38,222 bases of DNA. Source: Erysipelotrichaceae bacterium (GTDB lineage Bacteria > Bacillota_I > Bacilli_A > Erysipelotrichales > Erysipelotrichaceae). Below are positions 8,910 through 18,224 of the stretch, piece by piece. The notes below the pieces were generated by a model. It searched no databases. It worked only from the letters and a program-made list of their open reading frames with translations, and had not been told where the DNA came from. The DNA lies in NCBI GenBank assembly GCA_017445225.1, contig JAFSUN010000002.1, positions 1 to 38,222 of the forward strand, written 5' to 3'. Numbering within the stretch: position 1 is the stretch's first letter; each line of letters opens with the position of its first letter. A program made the position numbers and the translations under genes.

Positions 8910-9170
8910 CTATAACACGATGGCCTTTTCAACGACGCGGATCAGACGGAAACGCTTGGTTGCTGATAAAGGTCTGGTTGCCATGATCTCAACGGTGTCA
9001 CCGACATGAGCTTCATTGTTTTCATCATGAGCAGTAAACTTGGTTGTGAATTTAACACGCTTGTCATACTTAGTATGTCTCTTGCTGGTATTTACAACGA
9101 CGGTGATGGTCTTATCGTTCTTGTCGGATACGACGACACCACGGTATACCTTACGATGTGTTCTTTCCAT
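8910..9170 (-). CDS. rpsQ: 30S ribosomal protein S17
   Basis: The 86-residue uS17, an OB-fold primary 16S rRNA binder, begins [20 protein letters not shown] and has the conserved [21 protein letters not shown]. It lies 12 bases after rpmC, with a GGAGG upstream. Length and order are typical. Confidence 0.97.
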   Translation of the reverse strand: MERTHRKVYRGVVVSDKNDKTITVVVNTSKRHTKYDKRVKFTTKFTAHDENNEAHVGDTVEIMATRPLSATKRFRLIRVVEKAIVL

Positions 9171-9182
9171 GTCTTAATCCTC

Positions 9183-9386
9183 CTACTTGGCTCTTCCGGT
9201 TTCCCGTTCGGTTAAAACGGTCTTGATGCGAGCGATGGTCTTGCGGATTTCCTTCATTCTGGCAGGATTCTCCAGAACACCGGTAGCCTGCTGGAAACGG
9301 AGAGTAAATAATTCTTCTTTCAGAGTATCGATCTGCTTCAGTAAATCAGCATCGCTCTGTTCACGGATTTCCTTGATCTTTTCCAT
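9183..9386 (-). CDS. rpmC: 50S ribosomal protein L29
   Basis: The 67-residue two-helix uL29 has the typical LKEELFTLRFQQATGVLENP and EIRKTIARIKTVLTERE segments. L29 sits beside the exit tunnel next to L23 and forms part of the docking site for trigger factor and SRP. It starts two bases after the rplP stop, so coupled translation is likely. Confidence 0.97.
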   Translation of the reverse strand: MEKIKEIREQSDADLLKQIDTLKEELFTLRFQQATGVLENPARMKEIRKTIARIKTVLTERETGRAK

Positions 9387-9388
9387 GT

Positions 9389-9808
9389 TTACTTAGCCTC
9401 CTGTCCTTTTAAGGCAAAACGTGTCTTGATCGGGAGCTTGTTGGCAGCCAGACGTAAAGCTTCACGGGCTACCAGTTCATCTACGCCATCAATTTCAAAC
9501 AGAACACGGCCTGCCTGAACCGGTGCAACCCATCCATCCGGAGCACCTTTGCCGCTTCCCATACGTACTTCCAACGGCTTCTTGGTCTTAGCCATGTGTG
9601 GGAAGATCTTGATCCAGACTTTTCCGCCACGCTTCATATAACGGGTCATCGCAATACGAGCGGCTTCAATCTGGTTATTGGTAATATAAGCGCCTTCCTC
9701 AGCGATCAGGCCATACTGTCCGAAGGTGATGTCACGTCCGGCCTTGCTGCGTCCTTCATAGCTGATTCTGTGAGGTCTTCTGTACTTAGTTCTCTTAGGC
9801 ACTAACAT
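9389..9808 (-). CDS. rplP: 50S ribosomal protein L16
   Basis: The 139-residue uL16 begins [20 protein letters not shown] and carries the conserved [19 protein letters not shown] and [17 protein letters not shown]16 contacts the A-site tRNA elbow and shapes the peptidyl-transferase region. Its start lies inside the end of rpsC (14-base overlap), with a GGAGG 9 bases upstream encoded in the rpsC tail. Confidence 0.97.
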   Translation of the reverse strand: MLVPKRTKYRRPHRISYEGRSKAGRDITFGQYGLIAEEGAYITNNQIEAARIAMTRYMKRGGKVWIKIFPHMAKTKKPLEVRMGSGKGAPDGWVAPVQAGRVLFEIDGVDELVAREALRLAANKLPIKTRFALKGQEAK

Positions 9809-10583
9809 TTTCAGTTACCTCCTTTTTTTCAGCAGCAGCTTCCTGATTCCTGCTGTCTCTGCGTTCATTACGGTCATTACGACGGTTATTGTTACGTCTG
9901 CGGTCATTTCTCTGGCCGGAGAACTTCGGAGCTTCCGGATCCTTGACCATCTGGCCCTTGGCAACAGTGCCGCGGCAGATCCAGACCTTGACGCCTAAGC
10001 GTCCGTACTGGGTAGCAGCTTCGCACAGTGCATAGTCGATGTCGCTTCTTAAGGTATGCAGAGGGGTAACGCCTTCTGAATAGCCTTCGCTTCTGGCGAT
10101 ATCAGCGCCGCCTAAACGGCCGGAGATCATGGTCTTGATGCCCTTGGCGCCGGCGCGCATGGTCTTCTGAATGGCTCTCTTCTGAGCGGTTCTGAAGGAA
10201 GCTCTCTGTTCCAGCTGCTCAGCGATGCTCTTGGCAACGAGAGTGGCGTCCAGATCAGGATTAGCTACTTCAACGACCTTGATGTTGATCTGCTTGCCGC
10301 CAGTCATCTTAACGAGGTCCTTCTTTACCTTTTCAACAGTCTCGCCATTGGTGCCGATGATGACGCCCGGTCTGGCGGTCTTGATGTAAATGTCGACCTT
10401 GTTCTTCTGTCTTTCGATCTCGATGTGGCTTACGGCAGCATCCTTGAGTTCCTGGAAGAGATACTTACGAATCTTGATATCTTCCTGTAAGAAATCGCCA
10501 TATTCCTTTTCAGCATACCATCTGGATTCCCAGTCACGGATGATGCCGACACGCATTCCTATTGGTGATACTTTCTGACCCAT
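9795..10583 (-). CDS. rpsC: 30S ribosomal protein S3 with Arg/Asn-rich C-terminal extension
   Basis: uS3 forms the mRNA entry site with S4 and S5 and has helicase-related function there. The core (to about residue 210) includes the KH domain ([19 protein letters not shown]) and the conserved [12 protein letters not shown]. The protein is 262 residues against about 210-220 for most Bacillota. The extra tail begins Arg/Asn-rich ([19 protein letters not shown]) and ends acidic. It mirrors the N-terminal tail of S5 in this window. The 3' end overlaps rplP by 14 bases. Confidence 0.97.
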   Translation of the reverse strand: MGQKVSPIGMRVGIIRDWESRWYAEKEYGDFLQEDIKIRKYLFQELKDAAVSHIEIERQKNKVDIYIKTARPGVIIGTNGETVEKVKKDLVKMTGGKQINIKVVEVANPDLDATLVAKSIAEQLEQRASFRTAQKRAIQKTMRAGAKGIKTMISGRLGGADIARSEGYSEGVTPLHTLRSDIDYALCEAATQYGRLGVKVWICRGTVAKGQMVKDPEAPKFSGQRNDRRRNNNRRNDRNERRDSRNQEAAAEKKEVTENVSA

Positions 10584-10594
10584 AATCTGTCCTC

Positions 10595-10930
10595 CTAGTT
10601 TCTCTCGTCAACAACCACGGTGATGTGGCTCTGACGCTTTAAGATCTGATCAGCTGAACCCTTGGCTCTGGGCATCCAGCGCTTTAAGGTTCTGGCTTCA
10701 TCAGCGTAACAAGCTTTAACGAATAATTTTTCTTCATCCATGTTGTGATTGTGAGTAGCGTTGGCTACAGCAGAATTCAGAACTTTCAGGATGATCGGTG
10801 AAGAAGCACGCGGGGTAAACTTCAGGATAGCCTGGGCTTCTTTCAGATCCTTGCCTCTGATCAGGTCAAGGACAAGTCTAACCTTACGAGGTGACTGACG
10901 TACGGTCTTAGCGGTTGCTTTAACTTCCAT
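10595..10930 (-). CDS. rplV: 50S ribosomal protein L22
   Basis: The 111-residue uL22 has the conserved [20 protein letters not shown] start and the C-terminal beta hairpin ([21 protein letters not shown] in the family's exit-tunnel loop). That loop lines the nascent-chain tunnel and is a known macrolide-resistance locus; no insertion is obvious here. It lies 14 bases after rpsS. Confidence 0.97.
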   Translation of the reverse strand: MEVKATAKTVRQSPRKVRLVLDLIRGKDLKEAQAILKFTPRASSPIILKVLNSAVANATHNHNMDEEKLFVKACYADEARTLKRWMPRAKGSADQILKRQSHITVVVDERN

Positions 10931-10944
10931 TTTATTCAGCCCTC

Positions 10945-11214
10945 CTAAGCTTTCTTATCTTCAGCGTGTCCGCCGAACTTTCTGGTAGGCACGAATTCGC
11001 CTAACTTATGTCCGACCATGTCTTCGGTAACATATACCGGAACATGTTCCTTGCCGTTGTATACAGCAAATGTATGTTCAAGGAAGGCCGGGAAGATCGT
11101 TGAACGGCGTGACCAGGTCTTGATGACTTCCTTCTTGCCGCTCTTGTTCATTGCTTCAACCTTTTTCATCAGGCTTTCATCGCAAAATGGTCCTTTTTTA
11201 ACACTACGACTCAT
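10945..11214 (-). CDS. rpsS: 30S ribosomal protein S19
   Basis: The 89-residue uS19 begins [20 protein letters not shown] and has the signature [18 protein letters not shown] followed by [10 protein letters not shown]19 sits in the head of the 30S with S13 and contacts 23S rRNA in an intersubunit bridge. It lies 14 bases after rplB. The length is normal. Confidence 0.98.
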   Translation of the reverse strand: MSRSVKKGPFCDESLMKKVEAMNKSGKKEVIKTWSRRSTIFPAFLEHTFAVYNGKEHVPVYVTEDMVGHKLGEFVPTRKFGGHAEDKKA

Positions 11215-11228
11215 GTTAACTCCTCCTC

Positions 11229-12065
11229 TTACTTGCCGTTACGACGACGTACGATATACTGGTTGGATGCCTTGTTCTTCTTGCGAGTCTTGACACCCAT
11301 TGCCTTCTTGCCCCAAGGGGTCATAGGTGACTTACGTCCGATCGGAGCTCTTCCTTCACCACCACCATGAGGATGGTCGACAGGGTTCATGGCTGAGCCT
11401 CTGACAGTCGGTCTTTCACCCATCCAGCGGGTCCTTCCGGCCTTGCCGATGTTGACCAGGGAGTGGTCACCGTTACCAACGGTACCGATGGTAGCGCGGC
11501 AGACGCCTAAGAACTTTCTTACTTCACCGCTTGATAATCTAACTAATACATACTTTCCTTCAGAACCCAGGATCTGAGCACTGCAGCCGGCGCTTCTGGC
11601 AACCTGACCGCCCTTGCCCGGCTTTAATTCAACATTGTGAATGATGGTTCCATCAGGGATGTTCTGCAGCTGGCAGCAGTTGCCGACCTTGATGTCGGTA
11701 GCGTCGCCGGAGATTACCTGCATTCCAACCTTGAGTCCGTCCGGGGCAATGATGTAGCGCTTCTCACCGTCGAGATAGTTTAATAAGGCGATGTTGGCGC
11801 TTCTGTTCGGATCGTATTCGATGGCAGCTACGTTGGCAGGGACCTCATCCTTATTACGTTTGAAGTCGATGATACGATAGCTCTGCTTATGTCCGCCACC
11901 CTGATGACGGGTGGTGATACGGCCTGTGTTGTTACGGCCGCCCTTTGAATTCTTAGAAGCCAATAATGAACGTTCAGGTGTGGTCTTGGTGATGACATCA
12001 CTGTAATCCAGGGTGGTCATTCCTCTGCGTCCGTTTGTAGTTGGCTTGTACTTCTTAATAGCCAC
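11229..12065 (-). CDS. rplB: 50S ribosomal protein L2
   Basis: uL2 is needed for subunit association and peptidyl-transferase assembly. The 278-residue protein has [18 protein letters not shown] near residue 55 and the strictly conserved [16 protein letters not shown] near 230. The start codon is GTG, with a GGAGG 9 bases upstream. The gap to rplW (56 bases) is the longest inside the S10 block after the leader; it holds only a weak 5-bp inverted repeat (CGGAA / TTCCG). Confidence 0.97.
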   Translation of the reverse strand: MAIKKYKPTTNGRRGMTTLDYSDVITKTTPERSLLASKNSKGGRNNTGRITTRHQGGGHKQSYRIIDFKRNKDEVPANVAAIEYDPNRSANIALLNYLDGEKRYIIAPDGLKVGMQVISGDATDIKVGNCCQLQNIPDGTIIHNVELKPGKGGQVARSAGCSAQILGSEGKYVLVRLSSGEVRKFLGVCRATIGTVGNGDHSLVNIGKAGRTRWMGERPTVRGSAMNPVDHPHGGGEGRAPIGRKSPMTPWGKKAMGVKTRKKNKASNQYIVRRRNGK

Positions 12066-12121
12066 AATTATTCCTCCTTACGCGAATTTTCCGGAAATAG
12101 CGTTCTTCTTCCGATACTTTT

Positions 12122-12409
12122 TTAGCCTTCTTCGTACAGGTTGATTGTGTAGCCTTCTGCCAGCTTAACGATAGCCTTGCGGATACCGCCAACCTTACCT
12201 GTATAACGTCCCATACGCTTGGTCTTATATGGGGTGTTAACAATGTTAACCTGTTCTACCTTAACATTGAAGATTTCCTCGATTGCCTGCTTTACCTGGG
12301 TCTTATTGGTTCCCTTGGCAACTTCAAAGGTGATTTTGTTATCAGTTTCCTGTAACTTCATTGTTTTCTCGGTTACTACCGGGCGAATGATTACATCACG
12401 TGCTGACAT
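12122..12409 (-). CDS. rplW: 50S ribosomal protein L23
   Basis: The 95-residue uL23 begins MSARDVIIRPVVTEKTMKLQ and has KTQVKQAIEEIFNVKVEQVN. L23 sits at the tunnel exit with L29 and is the main docking site of trigger factor and SRP. Its ATG shares one base with the rplD stop (TAATG), so the two are translationally coupled. The length is typical. Confidence 0.97.
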   Translation of the reverse strand: MSARDVIIRPVVTEKTMKLQETDNKITFEVAKGTNKTQVKQAIEEIFNVKVEQVNIVNTPYKTKRMGRYTGKVGGIRKAIVKLAEGYTINLYEEG

Positions 12410-13050
12410 TACTGTAAAGCCTCCTCTACCTTCTTAACTGCTGCTTCGGTCATGACCAGAGTGTAGGCATTAGCCATGTCCAGGCAATTCAGTCCTTCGC
12501 TGGTTGTGAAGCAGGCATTCTGCAGATTGCGCATGCTTAACCAGACATTTTCCCAGTCTTCTTCAACGTCGAAGACGAATAATACCTTGCGGTCAACATT
12601 CAGAGCGTTCATTACGGCAACGAAATCTCTGGTCTTGGCAGCATCCAGTTTGATGCCGTCTACGACCTTGATGGCGCCGTCAGCAGCGAATGATGATAAA
12701 TATGAACGGAGGGCAAGTCTGCGGACCTTACGGTTGATCCGGTAGCCATAGCTGCGGGGTGTAGGTCCGAACACGGTTCCGCCGCCTCTCCACTGAGGAG
12801 CTCTGGTTGAACCCTGTCTGGCTCTGCCGGTGCCCTTCTGACGCCAAGGCTTCTTGCCGCCGCCGCTTACTTCGCTGCGGCCCTTGGTGTCGTGAGTGCC
12901 CTGACGCAGGGAAGCCTGCTGCATGACTACGGCATCAAACATTGCCTGCTGATTCGGTTCGATTCCGAATACCGTTTCATTTAATGTTAAATCTCTTAAT
13001 TCCTTACCGTTCTGGTCAAGAACTTTTACTGTGAGCTTTTCGTTAGCCAT
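12409..13050 (-). CDS. rplD: 50S ribosomal protein L4
   Basis: The 213-residue uL4 has the long basic loop with the conserved GGGKKPWRQKGTGRARQGS stretch (near residues 64-82), which reaches into the exit tunnel, followed by PQWRGGGTVFGP. L4 is an early assembly protein. In E. coli it represses its own operon through the S10 leader; a structured leader is also present here (see rpsJ). It lies three bases after rplC. Confidence 0.97.
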   Translation of the reverse strand: MANEKLTVKVLDQNGKELRDLTLNETVFGIEPNQQAMFDAVVMQQASLRQGTHDTKGRSEVSGGGKKPWRQKGTGRARQGSTRAPQWRGGGTVFGPTPRSYGYRINRKVRRLALRSYLSSFAADGAIKVVDGIKLDAAKTRDFVAVMNALNVDRKVLFVFDVEEDWENVWLSMRNLQNACFTTSEGLNCLDMANAYTLVMTEAAVKKVEEALQ

Positions 13051-13053
13051 AGA

Positions 13054-13734
13054 TTAAGCCTCCTTGCTGTAATCGACTAATTCAACAGGATCAACGTGCT
13101 TGATCGGCTTAACTGTTGTCTTGACGATTACTAAGCCTTTGCGTGGTCCGGGAACGTTGCCCTTGATTAACAGGCAGTTGTGTTCCATGTCGACCTTGAT
13201 GATTTCCAGGTTCTGGTTGGTGGTCGTGTAGTTGCCTTCATGACCGGCCATTGCCTTACCCTTATTGATATATCCGTTGTTACGGCCGATGGTAGCCATT
13301 GAGCCAGGGGTTCTGTGGACAGGACCGGTACCGTGTGTAGCAAGCAGCATGTGCTGGTTGTTACGGTAAATGGCACCCATGTAGCCCTTACCACGGCTGA
13401 TGCCCTGAACGTCTACCTTATCGCCGGCAGCGAATAAGTCAGCCTTTACTTCTGCACCTACTTCGAGATCTGCCATTTCGTCGCTGATGACTTCTCTGTA
13501 GTATCTCTTAGGCTCGGTGCCAGCCTTCTTTGCATGACCGATGTTGGCCTTGGTTGCTTTGCTTTCCTTGACATCTTCCATTCCTAACTGGATCGCTGTA
13601 TAACCATCGTTTTCCAGAGTCTTCTTCTGAGTAACAACGTTGGTCTGAACTTCAACGACAGTTACGGGAATCAGTGTACCATCAGTTGTGAATACCTGAG
13701 TCATGCCAATCTTGCGTCCCATAATTCCTTTCAT
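13054..13734 (-). CDS. rplC: 50S ribosomal protein L3
   Basis: uL3 is a primary 23S rRNA binder whose loop reaches the peptidyl-transferase centre. I start it at the ATG giving MKGIMGRKIGMTQVFTTDG (226 residues), which has GGAGG 8 bases upstream and the universal N-terminus. The reading frame continues 15 codons further upstream, overlapping rpsJ, but that part has no conserved features. Other motifs are GTGPVHRTPGSMATIGRNN near the centre and VPGPRKGLVIVK near the end. Confidence 0.96.
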   Translation of the reverse strand: MKGIMGRKIGMTQVFTTDGTLIPVTVVEVQTNVVTQKKTLENDGYTAIQLGMEDVKESKATKANIGHAKKAGTEPKRYYREVISDEMADLEVGAEVKADLFAAGDKVDVQGISRGKGYMGAIYRNNQHMLLATHGTGPVHRTPGSMATIGRNNGYINKGKAMAGHEGNYTTTNQNLEIIKVDMEHNCLLIKGNVPGPRKGLVIVKTTVKPIKHVDPVELVDYSKEA

Positions 13735-13753
13735 GATGTTCACCTCCAATGTC

Positions 13754-14071
13754 CTATAACTTGATCTCGATCTCGACACCGCTCGGCAGTTCCAGTCTGC
13801 TTAATGCATCGATGGTTTCTGCTGTAGGTCCGATGATCTCAACAAGTCTCTTATGAGTTCTGATTTCGAACTGCTCACGGGAATCCTTGTACTTGTGAGT
13901 AGCTCTGATAACTGTTACTACCTGCTTTTCGGTCGGCAGCGGGACCGGTCCAACGACTTTCTTAGCGCCATGATTAGTTGCAGCTTCAACGATTTTCTTG
14001 CTGGCTGAATCAATTGAACGATGTTCATACGCCTTCAGACGGATGCGGACAGTGTTTTTTGCTTTTGCCAT
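13754..14071 (-). CDS. rpsJ: 30S ribosomal protein S10
   Basis: uS10 sits in the head of the 30S and also acts as NusE in antitermination. The 105-residue product starts [19 protein letters not shown], with GGAGG 10 bases upstream. The open frame runs 56 codons further up, but that part is leader RNA, not conserved protein. It contains PVPLPTEK and [14 protein letters not shown]. It is first in the S10-spc-alpha block, behind a leader of about 130 bases and two possible promoters. Confidence 0.97.
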   Translation of the reverse strand: MAKAKNTVRIRLKAYEHRSIDSASKKIVEAATNHGAKKVVGPVPLPTEKQVVTVIRATHKYKDSREQFEIRTHKRLVEIIGPTAETIDALSRLELPSGVEIEIKL

Positions 14072-14204
14072 GGATAATTTGTCCTCCTTCAATACAATGC
14101 GATGTCTGTTCGTGACAGATCTCCGTTCGATGCGAATTCCCCGGCTACACACCATGACAACGAACATCAGTGTGCCGGCAACCTCGCACGTCCATACGGT
14201 CGCA
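14072..14204 (-). promoter_or_regulatory. Structured 5' leader of the S10 operon
   Basis: About 130 bases of non-coding mRNA precede rpsJ. It contains a strong hairpin (14141-14178: CCGGC + ACAC pairing with GTGT + GCCGG, one 3'-side bulge, loop of about 19 bases) and a 5-bp hairpin (TCTGT / ACAGA, near 14105-14119). In other bacteria the S10 leader is the target of L4 autoregulation; that role here is inferred from position and structure only. Confidence 0.5.
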
Positions 14205-14210
14205 CCGTAT

Positions 14211-14239
14211 ATAATAACAAAAAAAGGGCTGTTAATCAA
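14211..14239 (-). promoter_or_regulatory. Proximal S10 promoter, embedded in a terminator hairpin
   Basis: The -35 is TTGATT (14234-14239) and the -10 is TATTAT (14211-14216), with exactly 17 bases between them. The -35 lies in the loop of the terminator-like hairpin and its T-run forms most of the spacer. A 17-base palindrome (ATACGGT-GCG-ACCGTAT, 14194-14210) begins right after the -10 and covers the expected start point. Confidence 0.6.
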
Positions 14240-14250
14240 CCCTTTTTTTA
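14221..14250 (-). terminator. Terminator-like hairpin upstream of rpsJ
   Basis: On the minus strand A7-GGG pairs with CCC-T7 around an 11-base loop. It may end the EIIA gene's transcript or attenuate transcription from the distal promoter (14303-14330). Because both arms have A/T tracts it could act on both strands. Confidence 0.65.
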
Positions 14251-14302
14251 CGATTTATCTGAAAATTGTTTACCTTTCCAGGTTTCCCTTTTCAAACAAG
14301 TT

Positions 14303-14330
14303 ATTCTACCACATTTCAGCAAATAATCAA
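14303..14330 (-). promoter_or_regulatory. Distal S10 promoter candidate
   Basis: TTGATT (14325-14330), a 16-base spacer and TAGAAT (14303-14308), reading toward rpsJ. Its transcript would start about 50 bases before the terminator-like hairpin, giving an attenuator-like leader. Confidence 0.5.
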
Positions 14331-14364
14331 ACACTTTTTTATGAATAATTGTCAGAAAAACGTT

Positions 14365-14799
14365 TTACCAGTCATTATTCTCGGCCGGCTGGCGGGAATT
14401 AAGGAATTGCTGGAGATCGGTGATGCCCTCTTTGCTGCGGGCAATGATGCCGTCCAGATCGAGCCTGGAAATGTCATTGTAGACCAGTCTCTTACCCAGC
14501 AGATCCAGCAACATCGGGAAGTTCATGCCCGTAATTATCCTTGTTTTTTCATTCATTATGCGTGAAGCGATGTTGCAGGGAGTACCGCCCAGCAGATCGC
14601 AGAGGATGATTATCCCGTCGCCTTCATCGACATTTCGCACCGCCTGAAGAAGCAGCTGTTCAACCTCATCGGGATCGTCCCCTTTCAGTGTCACAGCTTC
14701 AACAGCCCCCAGCGAGTCACCAAAAAACAGGCGCGAAGACTCCAGCATGCCCTCGGCCAGCGGACCGTGACTGATCAGAATGATACCTGTCATCATCAT
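14365..14799 (-). CDS. PTS mannose-family EIIA domain protein, stand-alone
   Basis: The 144-residue protein matches the EIIA-Man fold. The phosphorylated His is in the N-terminal GIILISHGPLAEGM (His11 from the first ATG), and the family segment GIIILCDLLGGTPCN is near residue 60. Such domains take phosphate from HPr and pass it to an EIIB; no EIIB, EIIC or EIID gene is in the window, so it may be a regulatory subunit or serve a PTS encoded elsewhere. Three ATGs in a row make the exact start uncertain. It has its own promoter and sits between tuf and rpsJ, where Bacillus has nothing of the kind. Confidence 0.88.
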   Translation of the reverse strand: MMMTGIILISHGPLAEGMLESSRLFFGDSLGAVEAVTLKGDDPDEVEQLLLQAVRNVDEGDGIIILCDLLGGTPCNIASRIMNEKTRIITGMNFPMLLDLLGKRLVYNDISRLDLDGIIARSKEGITDLQQFLNSRQPAENNDW

Positions 14800-14815
14800 T
14801 ACCCCCTACTCCTAT

Positions 14816-14844
14816 ATTTTACCTTATTTAAAGGACATAGTAAA
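14816..14844 (-). promoter_or_regulatory. Promoter of the EIIA gene
   Basis: TTTACT (14839-14844), 17-base spacer, TAAAAT (14816-14821). The -35 overlaps the T-run and first base pairs of the tuf terminator, so the two signals are stacked. Confidence 0.5.
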
Positions 14845-14864
14845 AGAGCTCTTGCGAGCTCTTT
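14841..14864 (-). terminator. tuf terminator
   Basis: A 9-bp stem (AAAGAGCTC / GAGCTCTTT) with a GCAA tetraloop on the minus strand and a short T-run. It lies 15 bases past the tuf stop and separates the str cluster from the EIIA gene. Confidence 0.85.
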
Positions 14865-14878
14865 ATATCTTATGACAA

Positions 14879-16066
14879 TTAGGCGATGATTTCGGTAACT
14901 GAACCTGAACCAACTGTACGTCCGCCTTCACGGATGGAGAACTTGGTTCCCTGCTCTACAGCGATTGGATGGATCAGATCAACGGTCATTTCGACGTTGT
15001 CACCAGGCATAACCATTTCCTGTCCGCCTAATTCCTCGATAACACCGGTAACGTCGGTGGTACGGAAATAGAACTGAGGACGATAGTTGGCTACGAACGG
15101 AGTATGACGGCCGCCTTCTTCCTTGGTTAATACGTAAACCTGGCCCTTGAATTTATGATGAGGATGAACGCTTCCTGGCTTAGCTAAAACCTGTCCACGA
15201 ACAACCTGGTCACGGGAGATACCACGTAATAAGGCACCAATGTTGTCACCAGCCTGAGCATAGTCCAGGCTCTTACGGAACATTTCCAGACCAGTTACGA
15301 CTGACTTCTGGGTTTCCTTGATACCAACGATTTCAACTGGTTCATTCAGCTTGATAACGCCACGTTCAACACGGCCGGTAGCTACGGTGCCACGTCCGGT
15401 AATGGTCATGGTGTCCTCGATAGCCATTAAGAACGGCTTGTCGTCTTCACGAGCCGGGTCCGGGATCCATTCGTCAACAGCATCCATCAGTTCCTTGATG
15501 GCCTTTTCAGCTTCCGGATCACCTTCCATGGCCTTTAAGGCTGAACCACGGATAACAGGGGTATTGTCGCCGTCGAATCCATACTTGTCTAACAGTTCGC
15601 GAACTGTCATTTCAGCTAAGTCGATGAATTCTTCCTGACCTTCCATCTGGTCGATCTTGTTTAAGAATACTACCATCTTCGGAACGCCTACCTGACGGGC
15701 TAACAGTACGTGTTCGTTGGTCTGCGGCATTGGTCCATCTGGAGCAGCTACCACTAAGATAGCACCGTCCATCTGAGCAGCACCAGTGATCATGTTCTTG
15801 ATGTAGTCAGCATGCCCTGGGCAGTCAACGTGAGCGTAGTGACGCTTGTCGGTTTCGTATTCTACGTGAGCAGTATTGATAGTGATACCACGAGCCTTTT
15901 CCTCAGGAGCGCCGTCGATCTGGTCATAAGCCATGACCTTAGCCTTTCCTTCCTTGGCTAAAACTCTGGTAATAGCGGATGTTAATGTGGTCTTGCCATG
16001 GTCGATGTGGCCGATGGTTCCGATATTAACAGGTGTTTTAGTTCTGTCAAACTTCTGCTTTGCCAT
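14879..16066 (-). CDS. tuf: Translation elongation factor Tu
   Basis: EF-Tu is a GTPase that delivers aminoacyl-tRNA to the ribosome. The 395-residue product has G1 GHIDHGKT, the switch I RGITIN, G3 [10 protein letters not shown]4 NKID and G5-like GSALKAM, followed by beta-barrel domains 2 and 3 ending GSVTEIIA. Length is typical. It follows fusA after an 80-base gap that holds its own promoter, and is closed by its own terminator, so its level can be set apart from fusA. Confidence 0.98.
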   Translation of the reverse strand: MAKQKFDRTKTPVNIGTIGHIDHGKTTLTSAITRVLAKEGKAKVMAYDQIDGAPEEKARGITINTAHVEYETDKRHYAHVDCPGHADYIKNMITGAAQMDGAILVVAAPDGPMPQTNEHVLLARQVGVPKMVVFLNKIDQMEGQEEFIDLAEMTVRELLDKYGFDGDNTPVIRGSALKAMEGDPEAEKAIKELMDAVDEWIPDPAREDDKPFLMAIEDTMTITGRGTVATGRVERGVIKLNEPVEIVGIKETQKSVVTGLEMFRKSLDYAQAGDNIGALLRGISRDQVVRGQVLAKPGSVHPHHKFKGQVYVLTKEEGGRHTPFVANYRPQFYFRTTDVTGVIEELGGQEMVMPGDNVEMTVDLIHPIAVEQGTKFSIREGGRTVGSGSVTEIIA

Positions 16067-16108
16067 TTGTCAAAATTTCCTCCTTGCATTAAATTTTTCA
16101 ACAAACAT

Positions 16109-16137
16109 ATTCTATAGCATGAAAATAAATAAATCAA
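16109..16137 (-). promoter_or_regulatory. Promoter between fusA and tuf
   Basis: TTGATT (16132-16137), 17-base spacer, TAGAAT (16109-16114) preceded by an AT-rich tract. It starts within 10 bases of the fusA stop and would give tuf a separate transcript with a leader of about 35 bases. Confidence 0.6.
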
Positions 16138-16146
16138 TAAATATCA

Positions 16147-18216
16147 TTAACCGGCATTTCTTTTAATGATCTGCTGGGCAATGCTGTAAGGTACCTGGGA
16201 ATAGTGATCCATCTGCATGATGTAATTACCTCTTCCCTGAGTAAATGAACGCAGTGCTGTAGCGTAGCCGAACATCTCTGACAGCGGGACCATGGCCTTG
16301 ACGGCGATGGCATTTCCTCTTTCGATCTGGTCAACGATCTGACCTCTTCTGGAGGTAATGTCTCCCATTACGGAACCGAGATATTCGCTTGGAGCTGTGA
16401 TTTCAACATTCATTATCGGCTCAAGGATGACAGGGGCGCATTTCTTGGCGGCTTCCTTTAAGGCTAATGAAGCAGCGATCTTATATGCATTCTCACTGGA
16501 GTCAACCTCATGATACGAACCGTCAAATAATGTTGCCTTGATGTCTATGACCTGATAGCCAGCCTGCAAGCCGGCGCTCAGAGCAGATTTCAGACCTTCT
16601 TCGGTAGGCTTGATGTATTCCTTAGGAACACTACCGCCAACTGTAGCATCAACGAATTCAAAGCCTTTGCCTTCATTGGGTTCAAATCTGATCCAGACAT
16701 CACCATACTGTCCATGGCCGCCGGACTGTCTGACGAACTTGCCCTGACACTCAGCTGCCTTGGTAATGGTTTCACGGTACGCAACTTCCGGTTTGCCGAC
16801 GTTGCATTCAACGCCGAAATCCCTCTTCATGCGGTCTACGATGATATCGAGGTGTAACTCACCCATGCCGGCGATGATCGTCTGTCCGGTCTCGGTATCA
16901 GTGTAGGTCTTGAAGGTCGGGTCTTCTTCGGCAAGCTTGATGAGAGCCAGTCCCATCTTATCCTGGTCATGACGGGTGAGCGGTTCAACAGACATGTTGA
17001 TGACCGGTTCCGGGAAGACCATGGATTCAAGCTTGACATCATATGACTCAGTGCATAAGGTGTCTCCGGTTGAGGTGTACTTGAAACCGATTGCTGCAGC
17101 TATGTCACCGGCATGAACTTCTTCAATGTCCTTACGGTGATTGGCATGCATCTGCATGATACGACCGAAACGTTCCTTCTGTCCCTTGGTGGAGTTATAG
17201 ATGTAACTCCCTGCCTTGGCGGTGCCGGAATAAACGCGGAAATAGGTGAGCTTGCCGACAAAGGGGTCAGTCATGATCTTGAAGGCCAGAGCAGCGAACG
17301 GGGCATCGTCATCAGCCTTGATGAGAATGTCCTCGCCTCTCTTGCTGATTCCCTTATAGGGACGGACTTCAAGCGGTGACGGCAGATAATCGACAACGGC
17401 GTCAAGCATCTGCAGCACTCCCTTGTTCTTATAGGCAGCTCCGCACATTACCGGGAAGAAGTCTCCGGAAATGACGGCCTTTCTGATGGCAACCTTCAGG
17501 TCTTCGGCGGAGATGTCCTCACCGTCGAGAACCTTCATCATGAAGTCGTCATCATAGTCAGCAACCATTTCCTCCAGCTTCATGCGGTTCATTTCCACAT
17601 CGTCCACCATGATGGCCGGAATGTCGATCACGGTATCCGGTACGTCAACGTCGTCAGAGAAGCGATAGGCTTTTCTTTCCACGATGTCGACCAGACCGAT
17701 GAAATCGGCTTCCGCGCCGATCGGCAGCTGGATCGCGCAGGCCTTGGCACCAAGTCTCTTGCCGATGGAATCGACAGACATGTAGAAGTCCGCGCCGGTG
17801 GCATCCATCTTGTTGACGAACACGATTCTCGGTACGCCATAGGTGGAGGCCTGTCTCCAGACGGTCTCTGTCTGCGGTTCAACACCGGCCTTGGCATCAA
17901 GAACGGTGACGGCGCCATCCAGTACTCTCAGGGATCTTTCAACTTCAACGGTGAAGTCTACGTGCCCGGGAGTATCGATGATGTTGATGCGGCAGTCCTT
18001 CCAGGTGGCGGTGGTGGCAGCTGAGGTTATGGTAATGCCTCTCTGCTTTTCCTGTTCCATCCAGTCCATGGTTGCCGATCCGTCATGCGTCTCGCCGATC
18101 TTGTGGGTACGGCCCGTGTAATACAGGATTCGTTCGGTTGTCGTCGTCTTACCGGCATCGATGTGAGCCATGATGCCGATATTACGCGTATGCAGTAAAT
18201 CGAATTCCCTTTTCAT
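16147..18216 (-). CDS. fusA: Translation elongation factor G
   Basis: EF-G drives translocation and, with RRF, ribosome recycling. The 689-residue protein has the full domain set: G1 AHIDAGKT, switch [11 protein letters not shown]3 DTPGHVDF, G4 NKMD in domain I, then domains II-V, with the domain IV tip near [15 protein letters not shown] and domain V SRRGQIVD. Length fits the EF-G1 class. It starts eight bases after rpsG and lacks a close second copy. No obvious fusidic-acid-resistance change was looked for. Confidence 0.98.
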   Translation of the reverse strand: MKREFDLLHTRNIGIMAHIDAGKTTTTERILYYTGRTHKIGETHDGSATMDWMEQEKQRGITITSAATTATWKDCRINIIDTPGHVDFTVEVERSLRVLDGAVTVLDAKAGVEPQTETVWRQASTYGVPRIVFVNKMDATGADFYMSVDSIGKRLGAKACAIQLPIGAEADFIGLVDIVERKAYRFSDDVDVPDTVIDIPAIMVDDVEMNRMKLEEMVADYDDDFMMKVLDGEDISAEDLKVAIRKAVISGDFFPVMCGAAYKNKGVLQMLDAVVDYLPSPLEVRPYKGISKRGEDILIKADDDAPFAALAFKIMTDPFVGKLTYFRVYSGTAKAGSYIYNSTKGQKERFGRIMQMHANHRKDIEEVHAGDIAAAIGFKYTSTGDTLCTESYDVKLESMVFPEPVINMSVEPLTRHDQDKMGLALIKLAEEDPTFKTYTDTETGQTIIAGMGELHLDIIVDRMKRDFGVECNVGKPEVAYRETITKAAECQGKFVRQSGGHGQYGDVWIRFEPNEGKGFEFVDATVGGSVPKEYIKPTEEGLKSALSAGLQAGYQVIDIKATLFDGSYHEVDSSENAYKIAASLALKEAAKKCAPVILEPIMNVEITAPSEYLGSVMGDITSRRGQIVDQIERGNAIAVKAMVPLSEMFGYATALRSFTQGRGNYIMQMDHYSQVPYSIAQQIIKRNAG

Positions 18217-18224
18217 ATATACTC

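Noticed and set aside
14072-14239. N-terminal extension of S10 by 56 codons
   Set aside because: It covers the promoter and leader; the universal S10 start with a good GGAGG is at 14071.
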